DNA of 51,715 nucleotides from Pandoraea sp. GTDB lineage: Bacteria; Pseudomonadota; Gammaproteobacteria; Burkholderiales; Burkholderiaceae. The stretch covers positions 1 through 51,715 of the forward strand of contig JARLJF010000012.1 in the NCBI GenBank assembly GCA_031291335.1. Direction: 5' to 3'. The translations under genes and the position numbers were made by a program. The notes beneath the pieces are model-generated. The model was not told the origin of the DNA and did no database searches. It saw only the letters and a program-made list of their open reading frames with translations. Shown here one piece after another: positions 39,893 through 50,340 of this stretch (the stretch's first letter is position 1; each line of letters starts with the position of its first letter).

Positions 39893-40726
39893 ATGCGAAA
39901 TAAGCGCCCTCTCCGCACTCCTCGCGTTCTTGCTCGCTTCGTGACGCAGCCGGCAGCACTGCCGAACTCGCTGTGGCGATGCGCAGGCGCGTTGACGATC
40001 ACGCTGCTGGTGGCCGCCTGCTCGTCTGGTCCGTCGGTCAGACAAGGTAGCACTGCAAATTATGGCAACCGCACCATGGGGCCGGAGCGCAGCGCAGGTC
40101 AGGAGGAAATCACGCTCGAAGCGATGAGCCTCGTGGGCATTCCCTACCGCTATGGCGGCAATACCCCGGATTCCGGTTTCGATTGCAGCGGCCTGGTGCG
40201 CTATGTGGTCGCGCGTGCCGCCGGTGTGAATCTGCCGCGCACGACAGCCGACATGAGCGGTGTCGGCACGCCGCTCGAGCGTGACGATCTCGCCTCAGGC
40301 GATCTCATCTTCTTCAATACCACGGGACGCGCCCACTCGCACGTGGGTATCTATGTCGGTCAGGGGAAGTTCGTGCATGCGCCGAACACGGGCGGCACGG
40401 TGCGCCTGGAGAGCCTCTACATCCCGTACTGGGCACGCCGGATCGATGGTGTCCGACGCGTAGCCGCCAACAAGGCGCCGGCGGGCAACACGACCTACGT
40501 CAATCGCTCGGCGCCAGCGACGGTCGCCCAGACACCGGCAGCCGCACCGATCGCTAACGTGCCGGCAGCACCGATGAACACCGCCCCGAATCGCCCGCTC
40601 ACGGCCGCGATGCCGTCGCCGATGGAGACGCCACAGGTGTCGCCGCCGAGCAGCACGGCGAACCTCTCAACGTCTCCCTCGCAGGACGACGATCCAATCG
40701 CCCGCTTCGCCAACAGTTCGATGTAA
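39893..40726 (+). CDS. NlpC/P60-family cell-wall hydrolase lipoprotein
   Basis: A 277-residue protein. A 40-residue signal ends in the lipobox LLVAAC, so the mature lipoprotein starts at the Cys. The NlpC/P60 peptidase domain fills about residues 70-180: GIPYRYGGNTPDSGFDCSGLVRYV (catalytic Cys), LPRTTADM, GDLIFFNTTGRAHSHVGIYVGQGKFVHAP (catalytic His) and a third polar residue after it. A Pro/Ala/Thr-rich C-terminal tail of about 90 residues follows. It should cut peptide stems of peptidoglycan at the outer membrane. No strong Shine-Dalgarno. Its stop abuts the stop of the convergent cupin gene with no gap. Confidence 0.92.
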   Translation: MRNKRPLRTPRVLARFVTQPAALPNSLWRCAGALTITLLVAACSSGPSVRQGSTANYGNRTMGPERSAGQEEITLEAMSLVGIPYRYGGNTPDSGFDCSGLVRYVVARAAGVNLPRTTADMSGVGTPLERDDLASGDLIFFNTTGRAHSHVGIYVGQGKFVHAPNTGGTVRLESLYIPYWARRIDGVRRVAANKAPAGNTTYVNRSAPATVAQTPAAAPIANVPAAPMNTAPNRPLTAAMPSPMETPQVSPPSSTANLSTSPSQDDDPIARFANSSM

Positions 40727-40990
40727 CTACTTCCGGCCAACGAGATACTGCACGCCTGCCGGACCATATCGTTCGGCATGCGCCACGTTGGCGGGCAGAT
40801 GAAAGACATCCCCCTCGCGGTACACGCGCTCGCTGCCGTCCACACGAATGGCGATCTCGCCGAAAAGAATCAGCGCCTTCGCTTCAAAGGGATGCGCATG
40901 CACATCGAGATCGCCCGCCTCTCTCGTCACCGTCACCAGTTCCGTAAACCCTTCGCGGGCCAGTGCTTGTTCGAATGCGTCGCGTTGCAT
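40727..40990 (-). CDS. Small cupin-domain protein
   Basis: An 87-residue single cupin: LDVHAHPFEAKALILFGEIAIRVDG carries the HxH...E metal-site motif and GDVFHLPANVAHAERYGPAGVQYLVG the second His. The ATG at 40990 has GGAG five bases upstream; the longer open frame to 41080 runs into the 35-codon gene and is rejected. Function cannot be assigned. It lies 40 bases downstream of that small gene and may be co-transcribed under the same Fur-like control. Confidence 0.8.
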   Translation of the reverse strand: MQRDAFEQALAREGFTELVTVTREAGDLDVHAHPFEAKALILFGEIAIRVDGSERVYREGDVFHLPANVAHAERYGPAGVQYLVGRK

Positions 40991-41030
40991 ACGCGCTCCG
41001 TGGGGCGATGGTGATATGAGTCCATGAAAT

Positions 41031-41138
41031 TTAGCGCAGATGTGCGAGCAGCGTCGCGGCCCCGCCAATATTGATGGCAACGCCCATGAGCGCGGCGAGC
41101 GGACGGCTACGCAAGGAATGATGAATCAGTGTGCTCAT
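41031..41138 (-). CDS. 35-residue hydrophobic small protein, unrecognised
   Basis: An ATG at 41138 with GGAGG six bases upstream opens a 35-codon frame ending in TAA at 41031. It begins MSTLIHHSLRSRP and continues as one hydrophobic segment of about 20 residues rich in Ala, Leu, Ile and Gly, ending AHLR. This looks like a single-span membrane peptide with a basic cytosolic front. Upstream lie a plausible promoter and a Fur-box-like sequence. I do not recognise a family. A chance frame is possible, but the ribosome-binding site and placement favour a real gene. Confidence 0.6.
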   Translation of the reverse strand: MSTLIHHSLRSRPLAALMGVAINIGGAATLLAHLR

Positions 41139-41166
41139 ATTAGCCTCCAATGGTGCACGGCGAAAA

Positions 41167-41194
41167 ACTATGAACAAATGATAATCAATCGCAA
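41167..41194 (-). promoter_or_regulatory. Promoter with Fur-box-like element
   Basis: On the minus strand TTGCGA (41194-41189) and CATAGT (41172-41167) are 16 bases apart. Between and over them, TGATAATCAATCGCA (41179-41193, plus strand) matches the Fur 7-1-7 element TGATAAT-N-ATTATCA at 11 of 14 positions, with the first half perfect. Confidence 0.5.
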
Positions 41195-41281
41195 TTAACT
41201 ATTAAAATTGATTTTCGCGATGACGTCGATAGTGGGCGATGGGAGCGTCAAAGCGCCGCTCTCCTCATCGCACACAGAATG

Positions 41282-41308
41282 AAAAAAGCGGCCGAAGCCG
41301 CTTTTTTC
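41282..41308. terminator. Bidirectional terminator after pit
   Basis: AAAAAAGCGGC and GCCGCTTTTTT pair perfectly around CGAA, with T-runs on both strands. It lies 52 bases past the phosphate transporter stop. Confidence 0.93.
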
Positions 41309-41360
41309 ATTCTTCATCGCAAGTCCGCCGTCAGCACGACCGCAGATTGCCGAAAAAGCC

Positions 41361-42371
41361 TCACAGGATCTGTTTGCCAACCCACCAGGCGATAGCGGCA
41401 ATGAACGCCGAGGCCGGGATCGTCAGCACCCATGCCCAGACGATGTTGCCCGCCACGCCCCAGCGCACCGCCGAGAGCTTACGCGTGGCGCCAACGCCGA
41501 CGATGGCCCCGGTAATCGTGTGCGTGGTCGAGACCGGCACGCCGAGCCACGACGCGAAGAACAGGGTGAACGCCCCGCCTGTCTCGGCACAGAAGCCACC
41601 GACCGGCTTGAGCTTGGTGATCTTCTGCCCCATCGTGCGCACGATACGCCAGCCACCGAACATGGTGCCCAGACCGATCGCCAGATAGCAGCCCACGATC
41701 ACCCACAGCGGCGGTTCCGCGGCTTCCTGAGGCCACATGCCAGCGGCGATCAGCAGCATCCAGATGATACCGATGGTCTTCTGTGCGTCGTTACCGCCAT
41801 GCCCCAGGCTGTACATACCGGCCGAGACCAGTTGCAGGCGACGGAACCAGCGATCCACGCGAGCCGGTGGTGTGCGAAAGAACAGCCACGACACCAGCAG
41901 CATGAAGAACGAACCGAGCACGAAACCGAGCAGCGGCGAAATGAAAATGAATGCCACGGTTTGCAGCAGGCCGCTCGCAACGAGCGACCCCGTGCCCGCC
42001 TTGGCCACCGCGGCGCCGACCAGACCACCGATCAGTGCATGCGATGAACTCGACGGAATGCCGTAGTACCAGGTGATGATGTTCCACGCGATGGCTCCCA
42101 CGAGCGCGCCGAAGATCACATAGTGATCGACGATCTCGGGGTGAACCGTGCCCTTGCCCACCGTCGCCGCGACTTTCAGATGAAAGACGAACAGTGCGAT
42201 GACGTTGAACATGGCGGCAAAAGCCACCGCCTGATGCGGCTTGAGCACGCCCGTCGAGACCACCGTAGCGATCGAGTTGGCGGCGTCGTGAAAGCCATTC
42301 ATGAAGTCGAACAAGAGCGCCAGAGCGATCAATAGTCCGATCAGCCAGAGGCTGATGTGCAGCGTTGCCAT
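41361..42371 (-). CDS. Low-affinity inorganic phosphate transporter (Pit family)
   Basis: A 336-residue membrane protein with about ten helices. Both PiT signatures are present: LFDFMNGFHDAANSIATVVSTGVL near the N-terminus and SLGHGGNDAQKTIGI in the second half, with SSSHALIGGLVGAA and STTHTITGAIVGVGA repeat elements. It takes up metal-phosphate with protons. The ATG at 42371 (GGAG upstream) is chosen over the open frame to 42425. The DUF47 gene lies 13 bases upstream, the usual pairing. Confidence 0.95.
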   Translation of the reverse strand: MATLHISLWLIGLLIALALLFDFMNGFHDAANSIATVVSTGVLKPHQAVAFAAMFNVIALFVFHLKVAATVGKGTVHPEIVDHYVIFGALVGAIAWNIITWYYGIPSSSSHALIGGLVGAAVAKAGTGSLVASGLLQTVAFIFISPLLGFVLGSFFMLLVSWLFFRTPPARVDRWFRRLQLVSAGMYSLGHGGNDAQKTIGIIWMLLIAAGMWPQEAAEPPLWVIVGCYLAIGLGTMFGGWRIVRTMGQKITKLKPVGGFCAETGGAFTLFFASWLGVPVSTTHTITGAIVGVGATRKLSAVRWGVAGNIVWAWVLTIPASAFIAAIAWWVGKQIL

Positions 42372-42384
42372 CGAAAGTCTCCGC

Positions 42385-43011
42385 TCAGGCGTTTTCCAGC
42401 ACAATGCCTTCGATGATGTTGGCAACGTCCTCGCACTTGTCGGTCACCGATTCGAGCAATTCGGACACTGCCTTTTGCTTGATCAGTTCCTTCACGTCGG
42501 CTTCTTCGCGGAACAACTTCGACAACGACGCGCGCAGCAAGCGATCGGCTTCCGATTCAAGACCGTCGATTTCTTCGCAGAGCTTCAGGATATCGCGGGC
42601 GCGATCCATGTCGTTAAGCAGCGCCACGGTGCTTTGCACACGCTCGCAGCACTTCACGCAGATCTCGCCCAGCGTACGGGCTTCGCTCGGCACGCTCTTG
42701 ATGTCGTACATCCACACAGCCGTTGCGACGTCTTCCATCAAATCCAGGATGTCGTCCATCGTGCTGATCAACTTATGGATCTCATCGCGGTCGAAAGGCG
42801 TGATGAACGTCTTGTGCATCAGATCGATCGTCTCGTGCGTGATGCGATCCGCTTTCTTCTCGTTGTTCTGCACAGCAACGGTACGTGCCTCGGCATTGGG
42901 CAGGTCGTTGAGCATGGCAGACAATTCGCGACTGCCAGCAACCATGCACGCCGCATGCTGGTTGAACAGCTCAAAGAACTTGCCCTCGGTGGGCATGAAG
43001 CGACCGAACAT
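42385..43011 (-). CDS. DUF47/PhoU-like phosphate transport accessory protein
   Basis: A 208-residue helical protein of the DUF47 (TIGR00153) family: MFGRFMPTEGKFFELFNQHA, EKKADRITHETIDLMHKTFITPFDRDEIHKLISTMDDILDLMEDVATAVWMYDI, and LESEADRLLRASLSKLF, with the E(K)xxD metal-binding type motifs of PhoU-like proteins. It commonly partners Pit transporters and limits or tunes phosphate uptake. Operon with pit, 13-base gap. The short gap 43012-43125 before dnaB is empty. Confidence 0.95.
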   Translation of the reverse strand: MFGRFMPTEGKFFELFNQHAACMVAGSRELSAMLNDLPNAEARTVAVQNNEKKADRITHETIDLMHKTFITPFDRDEIHKLISTMDDILDLMEDVATAVWMYDIKSVPSEARTLGEICVKCCERVQSTVALLNDMDRARDILKLCEEIDGLESEADRLLRASLSKLFREEADVKELIKQKAVSELLESVTDKCEDVANIIEGIVLENA

Positions 43012-43125
43012 TATTGGAAAACTCCGGGTATTAATAGGGGACGGGTCGACACAAAAACGTCACATTCTACCTCGTTGCGGGCGTGCGTCACCGCACTCCC
43101 GTACTAATGGGCGGAAATCAATGTG

Positions 43126-44493
43126 TCAGTATTGTGGACCTGCCAGATTGTCGAACTTCGTGTAGGCACCGATGAACGCCAGACGCACGTGGCCGATAGG
43201 ACCATTACGCTGCTTCGCGATGATGATCTCGGCGGTGCCCTTGTCAGGCGTATCGGGGTTGTACACCTCGTCGCGATAGATGAACAGGATGATGTCGGCA
43301 TCCTGTTCGATAGCGCCCGATTCACGCAAATCCGACATGACCGGACGCTTGTTCGGGCGTTGTTCAAGACTTCGGTTGAGCTGCGAGAGGGCAATCACCG
43401 GCACGTTCAGCTCTTTGGCGAGCCCCTTGAGCGAACGCGAAATTTCGGAAATTTCGGTCGCCCGGTTTTCACCGTTGCCCGAGCCGCTCATCAGTTGAAG
43501 GTAATCGATGATGATCAGACCCAGCTTGCCGCACTGACGCGCCAGACGACGCGCACGCGCGCGCAATTCCATCGGATTGAGGGCAGGCGTCTCATCGACG
43601 AAAAGCTGCGTCTCGTTCATCTTCTGCATGGCGTGCGTGAGCTTCGGCCAGTCTTCATCGACCAGCTTGCCGGTCCGCAGACGATGCTGATCGAGACGCC
43701 CTACCGAACCCAGCATACGCATGGCCAACTGCGTGCCCGGCATTTCCATCGAGAACACGGCGACAGGCAACCCTTCTTCCACGGCGATATGCTCGCCGAT
43801 ATTCATCGAGAAGGTCGTTTTACCCATCGACGGACGGCCAGCCACGATGATCAGATCGCCGCCGTTGAAACCCGACGTCATGCGATCCAGATCGACGAAC
43901 CCCGTTGGAATACCGGTGATGTCACTGCCGCCCTCACGGTGATACAGCTCGTCAATACGCTCGACAACCTGCGTGAGCAGCGGTTGCAACTCAAGGAAGC
44001 CGTTCGTGCTGCGCGAACCCTCTTCGGCGATGGCGAAGACCTTCGCCTCTGCCTCGTCGAGCATCTGACGCACTTCCTTGCCCTGCGGGTTGAAGGCATC
44101 AGAGGCGATCTCGTCGGCCACCGTCACGAGCTTGCGAAGCACCGCCCGGTCACGCACGATTTCCGCGTAACGGCGGATGTTCGCGGCACTCGGCGTGTTC
44201 TGCGCGAGGGCGTTCAGATAGGCGAGCCCACCCACGTCCTCGGCTTTGCCGGCGGAAGTGAGCGATTCGAAGACGGTGATGACGTCGGCAGGACGATCGC
44301 CCGCGATCAGGCGGCCGATGTGCTGGTAGATGATCCGGTGGTCGTAGCGGTAGAAATCCGAGTCGGCCAGAAAGTCGCCGATACGATCCCACGCGCTGTT
44401 ATCGAGCAGCAACCCGCCGAGCACGGATTGCTCCGCCTCGATAGAGTGCGGCGGCACCTTGAGTGAATCGAGCTGGGGATCGGGCGCGTTCAT
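43126..44493 (-). CDS. dnaB: Replicative DNA helicase DnaB
   Basis: A 455-residue DnaB. The N-terminal domain begins KVPPHSIEAEQSVLGGLLLDNSAWD. The RecA-like domain has GDLIIVAGRPSMGKTTFSMNI (Walker A), VFSMEMPG, LIIIDYLQLM (Walker B) and AKQRNGPIGHV. It unwinds the chromosome fork as a hexamer. The frame is open to 44601, but the ATG at 44493 (MNAPDPQLD) is the family-style start. Oddly it has no Shine-Dalgarno, and TATAAT ends seven bases before it, which suggests a leaderless transcript. Confidence 0.97.
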   Translation of the reverse strand: MNAPDPQLDSLKVPPHSIEAEQSVLGGLLLDNSAWDRIGDFLADSDFYRYDHRIIYQHIGRLIAGDRPADVITVFESLTSAGKAEDVGGLAYLNALAQNTPSAANIRRYAEIVRDRAVLRKLVTVADEIASDAFNPQGKEVRQMLDEAEAKVFAIAEEGSRSTNGFLELQPLLTQVVERIDELYHREGGSDITGIPTGFVDLDRMTSGFNGGDLIIVAGRPSMGKTTFSMNIGEHIAVEEGLPVAVFSMEMPGTQLAMRMLGSVGRLDQHRLRTGKLVDEDWPKLTHAMQKMNETQLFVDETPALNPMELRARARRLARQCGKLGLIIIDYLQLMSGSGNGENRATEISEISRSLKGLAKELNVPVIALSQLNRSLEQRPNKRPVMSDLRESGAIEQDADIILFIYRDEVYNPDTPDKGTAEIIIAKQRNGPIGHVRLAFIGAYTKFDNLAGPQY

Positions 44494-44500
44494 GCCGGGC

Positions 44501-44506
44501 ATTATA
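44501..44506 (-). promoter_or_regulatory. -10 box directly before the dnaB ATG
   Basis: A perfect TATAAT on the minus strand, with seven bases to the A of the ATG at 44493. No good -35 at 16-18 bases. The gap 44507-44797 otherwise holds only the rplI terminator. Confidence 0.45.
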
Positions 44507-44729
44507 CCGTCCCCGCGATCGCGGTCTCCCCCGGCAAAATCCCGCTTGCGCGACGATTTTTCCGAACGCGGTTTGTTCAGCAGTTTCCCTGGAGGCAGCA
44601 TAAGGTGGAGCTATCGAACGTGACGTACGTGGAAGGGAGCGCAACCGGAAGGCGGTCGGCATAGATCGGTGCATGACCGGTGGCCAGACAGTCCGGCAAC
44701 CCGCACCACAGAATAGAACAGACAGGCAT

Positions 44730-44765
44730 AAAAAAACGGAAGCCGGCGGACCGGCTTCCGTCTTT
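44730..44765. terminator. Terminator of the rpsF operon
   Basis: ACGGAAGCCGG (44736-44746) and CCGGCTTCCGT (44751-44761) pair perfectly around CGGA, with a long T-run on the minus strand and TCTTTT on the plus strand. Confidence 0.93.
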
Positions 44766-44797
44766 TATTCGCGTCGGGAAGCTGACGCGGATACGAC

Positions 44798-45250
44798 TTA
44801 GGCGTGCTCGCCCAGCACCGACACGTTCACGTCGATAACGACGTCAGTGTGCAGCGCCACCTGGACCGGGAAATCACCCACGGTCTTGAGCGGGCCGTTC
44901 GGCAGACGCACTTGCATCTTCTCGACCTTGAAACCTTGGGTGCCCAGGGCTTCGGCGATGTCGAAGTTGGTGACCGAACCGAACAGACGGCCGTCAACAC
45001 CGGCCTTCTGCGAGATTTGCACGGTCAGACCGCTCAGCTTTTCGCCTTCGGCTTGTGCAGCAGCCAGCTTCTCGGAAGCAGCCTTTTCCAGTTCGGCGCG
45101 GCGAACTTCGAATTCGGCGATCGCGTCCTTGGTGGCGCGACGAGCCTTCTTGGTCGGGATCAGGAAGTTACGTGCGAAACCATCCTTGACCTTCACGATG
45201 TCGCCCAGGTTGCCCAGGTTGACGACCTTTTCCAGCAGAATCACTTGCAT
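44798..45250 (-). CDS. rplI: 50S ribosomal protein L9
   Basis: A 150-residue L9: [40 protein letters not shown] is the N-terminal 23S-binding domain, followed by the long Ala/Glu/Lys helix and the C-terminal domain ending [11 protein letters not shown]. Last gene of the S6-PriB-S18-L9 operon, 27 bases after rpsR. Confidence 0.98.
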   Translation of the reverse strand: MQVILLEKVVNLGNLGDIVKVKDGFARNFLIPTKKARRATKDAIAEFEVRRAELEKAASEKLAAAQAEGEKLSGLTVQISQKAGVDGRLFGSVTNFDIAEALGTQGFKVEKMQVRLPNGPLKTVGDFPVQVALHTDVVIDVNVSVLGEHA

Positions 45251-45277
45251 TATCTATTCTCCTTCGTCGACTGGCGA

Positions 45278-45559
45278 TTAAGCACCGTGCAGATCGGTGT
45301 ACGGCATCAGCGCGAGGAAACGCGCGCGCTTGATGGCCGTGTCGAGCTGGCGCTGGTAATGCGCCTTGGTGCCCGTCAGGCGAGCCGGGGTGATCTTGCC
45401 GTTGTCGCCGATGAAATCCTTCAGCGTTTCGACATCCTTGTAATCGATCTGCTCGACACCAGCGACGGTGAAGCGGCAGAACTTCTTGCGCTTGAACAGC
45501 GGGTTTTGCTGTTGGCGACGACGATCAAACTTCTTGTTTTTACCGTTAGGACGCGGCAT
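45278..45559 (-). CDS. rpsR: 30S ribosomal protein S18
   Basis: A 93-residue S18 with [29 protein letters not shown] and [25 protein letters not shown]. The ATG at 45559 ([10 protein letters not shown]) is two bases after the priB stop; AAGGA lies about ten bases upstream. It is the presumed substrate of RimI encoded at 418-897. Confidence 0.97.
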   Translation of the reverse strand: MPRPNGKNKKFDRRRQQQNPLFKRKKFCRFTVAGVEQIDYKDVETLKDFIGDNGKITPARLTGTKAHYQRQLDTAIKRARFLALMPYTDLHGA

Positions 45560-45561
45560 GT

Positions 45562-45864
45562 TCAACAATCCTTTTCAAATTCTTGCAATGCTGTGATGTG
45601 AAACACCAGGGTTCGGCTATTGCGATGCTTTTTGGCCAGAAAACCTGCCCACCGGGCCGGTTTCTCGAGTCCCAACGCCATGACTTTGGCACTGATGGGA
45701 CCGATCGCAACTGCCGATATCGAGAACTCCACCTGACGGGCCACGCCCGCCTCTTCGGTTGTTCCCGCATGGGCCAGCGAGACATCGATCACGGGCAATC
45801 CGGCCGGGGTATAGCGCAGCGAGCCGATTTCGACAATGCTGGCCTCGAGCCGTAAGCGATTCAC
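45562..45864 (-). CDS. priB: Primosomal replication protein N (PriB)
   Basis: A 100-residue single-OB-fold protein: [34 protein letters not shown] and [38 protein letters not shown]. It helps reload DnaB at stalled forks. It lies between rpsF (46-base gap) and rpsR, the standard beta/gamma-proteobacterial order, with dnaB just beyond the operon. Confidence 0.95.
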   Translation of the reverse strand: MNRLRLEASIVEIGSLRYTPAGLPVIDVSLAHAGTTEEAGVARQVEFSISAVAIGPISAKVMALGLEKPARWAGFLAKKHRNSRTLVFHITALQEFEKDC

Positions 45865-45910
45865 GCGGTCGATGTTTGCGTTGGCACCCTGATGCGTTCC
45901 GGTGCGCTAA

Positions 45911-46288
45911 TTACGAAGCAGCGGCTTCGGTCGTGGGCACTGCGGCAGCCTTCTTGGCTTCTTCGCGGGCCACTTCCTTCATCATCGGCGACGGCGTGGT
46001 CTCAGCCTTCTTCATGCGAACCACGAGGTGGCGCAGAACGGCGTCGTTGAACTTGAATGCGTGTTCCAGCTCGTCCAGGGTTTCCTGGTCGCACTCGATG
46101 TTCATGCAGACGTAGTGGGCCTTAGCCAGCTTCTCGATCATGTAGGCCAGTTGACGACGGCCCCAGTCTTCGACGCGATGGATCTGACCAGCCTTGGCCG
46201 TCACCATGCCCTTGTAGCGCTCGATCATCGCAGGCACTTGCTCGCTCTGATCGGGGTGAACGATAAATACGATTTCATAGTGACGCAT
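45911..46288 (-). CDS. rpsF: 30S ribosomal protein S6
   Basis: A 125-residue S6: [59 protein letters not shown] core (here [16 protein letters not shown]), ending in an Ala/Glu-rich tail rather than poly-Glu. First gene of the operon with an AAGGAG six bases before the ATG. It has a leader of roughly 60 nt from the promoter at 46356. Confidence 0.97.
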   Translation of the reverse strand: MRHYEIVFIVHPDQSEQVPAMIERYKGMVTAKAGQIHRVEDWGRRQLAYMIEKLAKAHYVCMNIECDQETLDELEHAFKFNDAVLRHLVVRMKKAETTPSPMMKEVAREEAKKAAAVPTTEAAAS

Positions 46289-46355
46289 ATAGAGCTCCTT
46301 ATGGACAAAGCCGCCTGGGCGTCAGAACCAGTGCAGCAAGGTTGCAGAACCCGCG

Positions 46356-46384
46356 ATTCTAGCGGAATTCATGTCGATCATCAA
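46356..46384 (-). promoter_or_regulatory. Promoter of the rpsF operon
   Basis: On the minus strand TTGATG (46384-46379) and TAGAAT (46361-46356) are 17 bases apart, a good sigma-70 match. Confidence 0.65.
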
Positions 46385-46462
46385 CTCCCGTTCTATCGGT
46401 ACCGGCGCATTCCCCGCCCAGCCCTCGCCCGTCGCCTGCTTTCAGGCGCCGCCAGCCCGGGT

Positions 46463-47374
46463 TCAGGCGTTCTCCAGCCAATAGTTCGGACGCGCGTAAA
46501 TCTGCCGTAATTGTTCGATGAACAGGCGCACCCGTGCCGGCTGGAAGCGCTGTTGCGGGTACACGGCGAGAATGTCGTAGTCCGGCAGTGCGTACTCGTC
46601 GAGCACGGTTTCCAGTTCGCCGGAGAGCAGTTCGCGCTGGATCTCCCAGGTCGAGCGCCAGCCCAGCCCCAACCCTTCCAACGCCCAGCGATGCAGCAAC
46701 TCGCCGTCATTGCAGTCCAGGCTGCCCGCCACGCGAATCGTCACGAGCTTGCCTTGCCGCTTGAAGTACCAGCCGCGCTGCTGACCACCCTGCAAGTTGA
46801 ACGCGAGGCAATTGTGCTTGGCCAGATCTTCCAGCGTCTTCGGACGGCCGTACCGAGAGAAATACGCCGGCGTGCCGCACACCACGCGCCGGTTCTGGGC
46901 GAGTTTGACGGCCACGAAGTTCGGATCGACAGAGCCCCCGATACGAATGCCCATGTCGTAGCCCTCGCGCACGATGTCGACCACGCGATCGGTCAGATTG
47001 AACGAAATCTGAACCTCCGGGTGCAAACGCAGAAATGCCGGCGCATGCGGCGCCACGTGCTTGCGGCCGAACGCCGCGGGCGCCGACACGATCAAGTGCC
47101 CCGAAACGGCGTGCCGCCCGGCGCTGATCTCGTTCTCGGCCATCTCCCAGTCACCGAGCAACTGTTTGCAGCGCTCGAGAAAAGCGCCGCCCTCTTCCGA
47201 GAGCGCAAGCCGGCGCGTAGAGCGGTACATCAGCTTGATGCCGAGCCGCTTTTCGAGCGCGTCAATGCGGCGCCCCAGGATCACCGGCGAGACGCCCTCC
47301 TTTAGCGCTGCCGCGGCCAGACTGCCCGCTTCGGCCACCTGCACGAAGGTTTCGATCTGTTTGTAACGGTCCAT
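46463..47374 (-). CDS. LysR-family regulator beside the glyoxylate carboligase operon
   Basis: A 303-residue LysR-type regulator. HTH: MDRYKQIETFVQVAEAGSLA, LKEGVSPVILGRRIDALEKRLGIKLMYRSTRRL. The co-inducer domain has GHLIVSAPAAFGRKHVAPHA, VDIVREGYDMGIRIGG and QRGWYFKRQGKLVTIRV. The ATG at 47374 has GGAGA upstream, and a GTG just before it is not needed. It is divergent from gcl-hyi-glxR and a close paralogue of the regulator beside aceB (7991-8932). Probable control of the glycerate pathway; ligand unknown. Confidence 0.94.
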   Translation of the reverse strand: MDRYKQIETFVQVAEAGSLAAAALKEGVSPVILGRRIDALEKRLGIKLMYRSTRRLALSEEGGAFLERCKQLLGDWEMAENEISAGRHAVSGHLIVSAPAAFGRKHVAPHAPAFLRLHPEVQISFNLTDRVVDIVREGYDMGIRIGGSVDPNFVAVKLAQNRRVVCGTPAYFSRYGRPKTLEDLAKHNCLAFNLQGGQQRGWYFKRQGKLVTIRVAGSLDCNDGELLHRWALEGLGLGWRSTWEIQRELLSGELETVLDEYALPDYDILAVYPQQRFQPARVRLFIEQLRQIYARPNYWLENA

Positions 47375-47411
47375 CACGTCTCCATTCGATACTTTTTGTT
47401 CTGAAAAAAAC

Positions 47412-47469
47412 GATCTTTTGTGATCTTATCAAACAAATCGTACCGGCTTAAAGTGGCCTCCAAGATCAC
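47412..47469. promoter_or_regulatory. Divergent lysR/gcl promoter region with candidate LysR operator
   Basis: GATCTTTTGTGATCTT (47412-47427) is itself a partial dyad. Its reverse complement holds AAGATCACAAAA, the same 12 bases as at 7940-7951 beside the other lysR. A further AAGATCAC (47462-47469) lies on the gcl side, inverted relative to GTGATCTT (47420-47427). A recall/activation pair of sites is typical of LysR promoters. Confidence 0.6.
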
Positions 47470-47495
47470 TATCAATTACCCATTGGAGGAGTCAC

Positions 47496-49262
<1,767 letters not shown>

Positions 49263-49427
49263 GTCGGACCCCGCCAGATCTGCCACAGGATTGCGGGGCG
49301 CGTGCGTCCCCTCCGCTTTCGGCTAGACCCCGTGAACGGCCAAAGCGCGCGCCCTGCAACCCGGCAACACCCTTGCATCGAAATCGTCGAAACCACCCCC
49401 TAAAAAAGAGAGAGAGGAGTCAGCGCA

Positions 49428-50219
49428 ATGCCGAAATTTGCCGCCAACCTGACCATGCTGTTCAACGAGGTGCCGTTCCTCGACCGCTTCAAGGCGGCCG
49501 CCGCAGCGGGCTTTCGCGGCGTGGAGTTTCTGTTCCCCTATGCGTTTCACCGCGACCAGATCGCCGACAAGCTGAATCAATATCAGCTCGACCTCGTGCT
49601 GCACAACCTGCCCGCTGGTAACTGGGAAGCGGGCGAGCGCGGCATCGCCATCTTCCCAGATCGCATGGCGGAATTCCGCGACGGCGTGGGCGAAGCGATC
49701 ACCTACGCCAAGGCGTTGGGCGTGAAGCAACTGAACTGCCTCGTGGGCAAGCAAGGCGCCGAGCTGTCGACGCAAGCCGCCCAGGAAACGCTGGTGCAAA
49801 ACCTGCGCTTCGCGGCCGATGCTCTCAAGGCCGAAGGCATCCGTCTGCTGGTCGAACCGATCAACACGTACGACATTCCCGGCTTCTTCGTGAATCGCAC
49901 GAAACAAGCGCTGGATATCTTCGACGCCGTCGGATCGGACAACCTGTTCCTGCAGTACGACATCTATCACATGCAGCGCATGGAGGGCGAACTCGCCAAG
50001 ACCATCGAGACGAATCTGGCGCGCATCGCTCACGTGCAACTGGCGGACAACCCGGGCCGCAATGAGCCGGGTACGGGTGAGATCAACTACGCCTACCTGT
50101 TCGCGTTCCTCGACCGCATTGGCTACAACGGCTGGATAGGCTGCGAGTACAAACCGGCCACCACCACGACCGACGGTCTCGGCTGGTTCAAGGCAGCAGG
50201 CTTGCGCGAAGCCGCCTGA
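49428..50219 (+). CDS. hyi: Hydroxypyruvate isomerase
   Basis: A 263-residue AP-endonuclease-type TIM barrel: MPKFAANLTMLFNEVPFLDRF, GFRGVEFLFPYA, VEPINTYDIPGFFV, QYDIYHMQRMEG and GEINYAYLFAFLDRIGYNGWIGCEYKP, with the metal-binding Glu, Asp, His and Glu of the family. It interconverts hydroxypyruvate and tartronate semialdehyde. AGAGAGGAG precedes the ATG. The 165-base gap from gcl shows no terminator. Confidence 0.96.
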   Translation: MPKFAANLTMLFNEVPFLDRFKAAAAAGFRGVEFLFPYAFHRDQIADKLNQYQLDLVLHNLPAGNWEAGERGIAIFPDRMAEFRDGVGEAITYAKALGVKQLNCLVGKQGAELSTQAAQETLVQNLRFAADALKAEGIRLLVEPINTYDIPGFFVNRTKQALDIFDAVGSDNLFLQYDIYHMQRMEGELAKTIETNLARIAHVQLADNPGRNEPGTGEINYAYLFAFLDRIGYNGWIGCEYKPATTTTDGLGWFKAAGLREAA

Positions 50220-50340
50220 TATTCCGATCGCCCCCGCTCACCCCGCACGACGCCTCCCCCGGCGGCGTGCACACGAAATAACGGCGTAGCTGCAACCCGC
50301 AGCCCGCCGGCTGACCGGGTTTCGACGAGGAAGGGCCCCG

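Noticed and set aside
40991..41080. Longer start for the cupin gene
   Set aside because: The extension runs back into the 35-codon gene; a good GGAG site marks the ATG at 40990.
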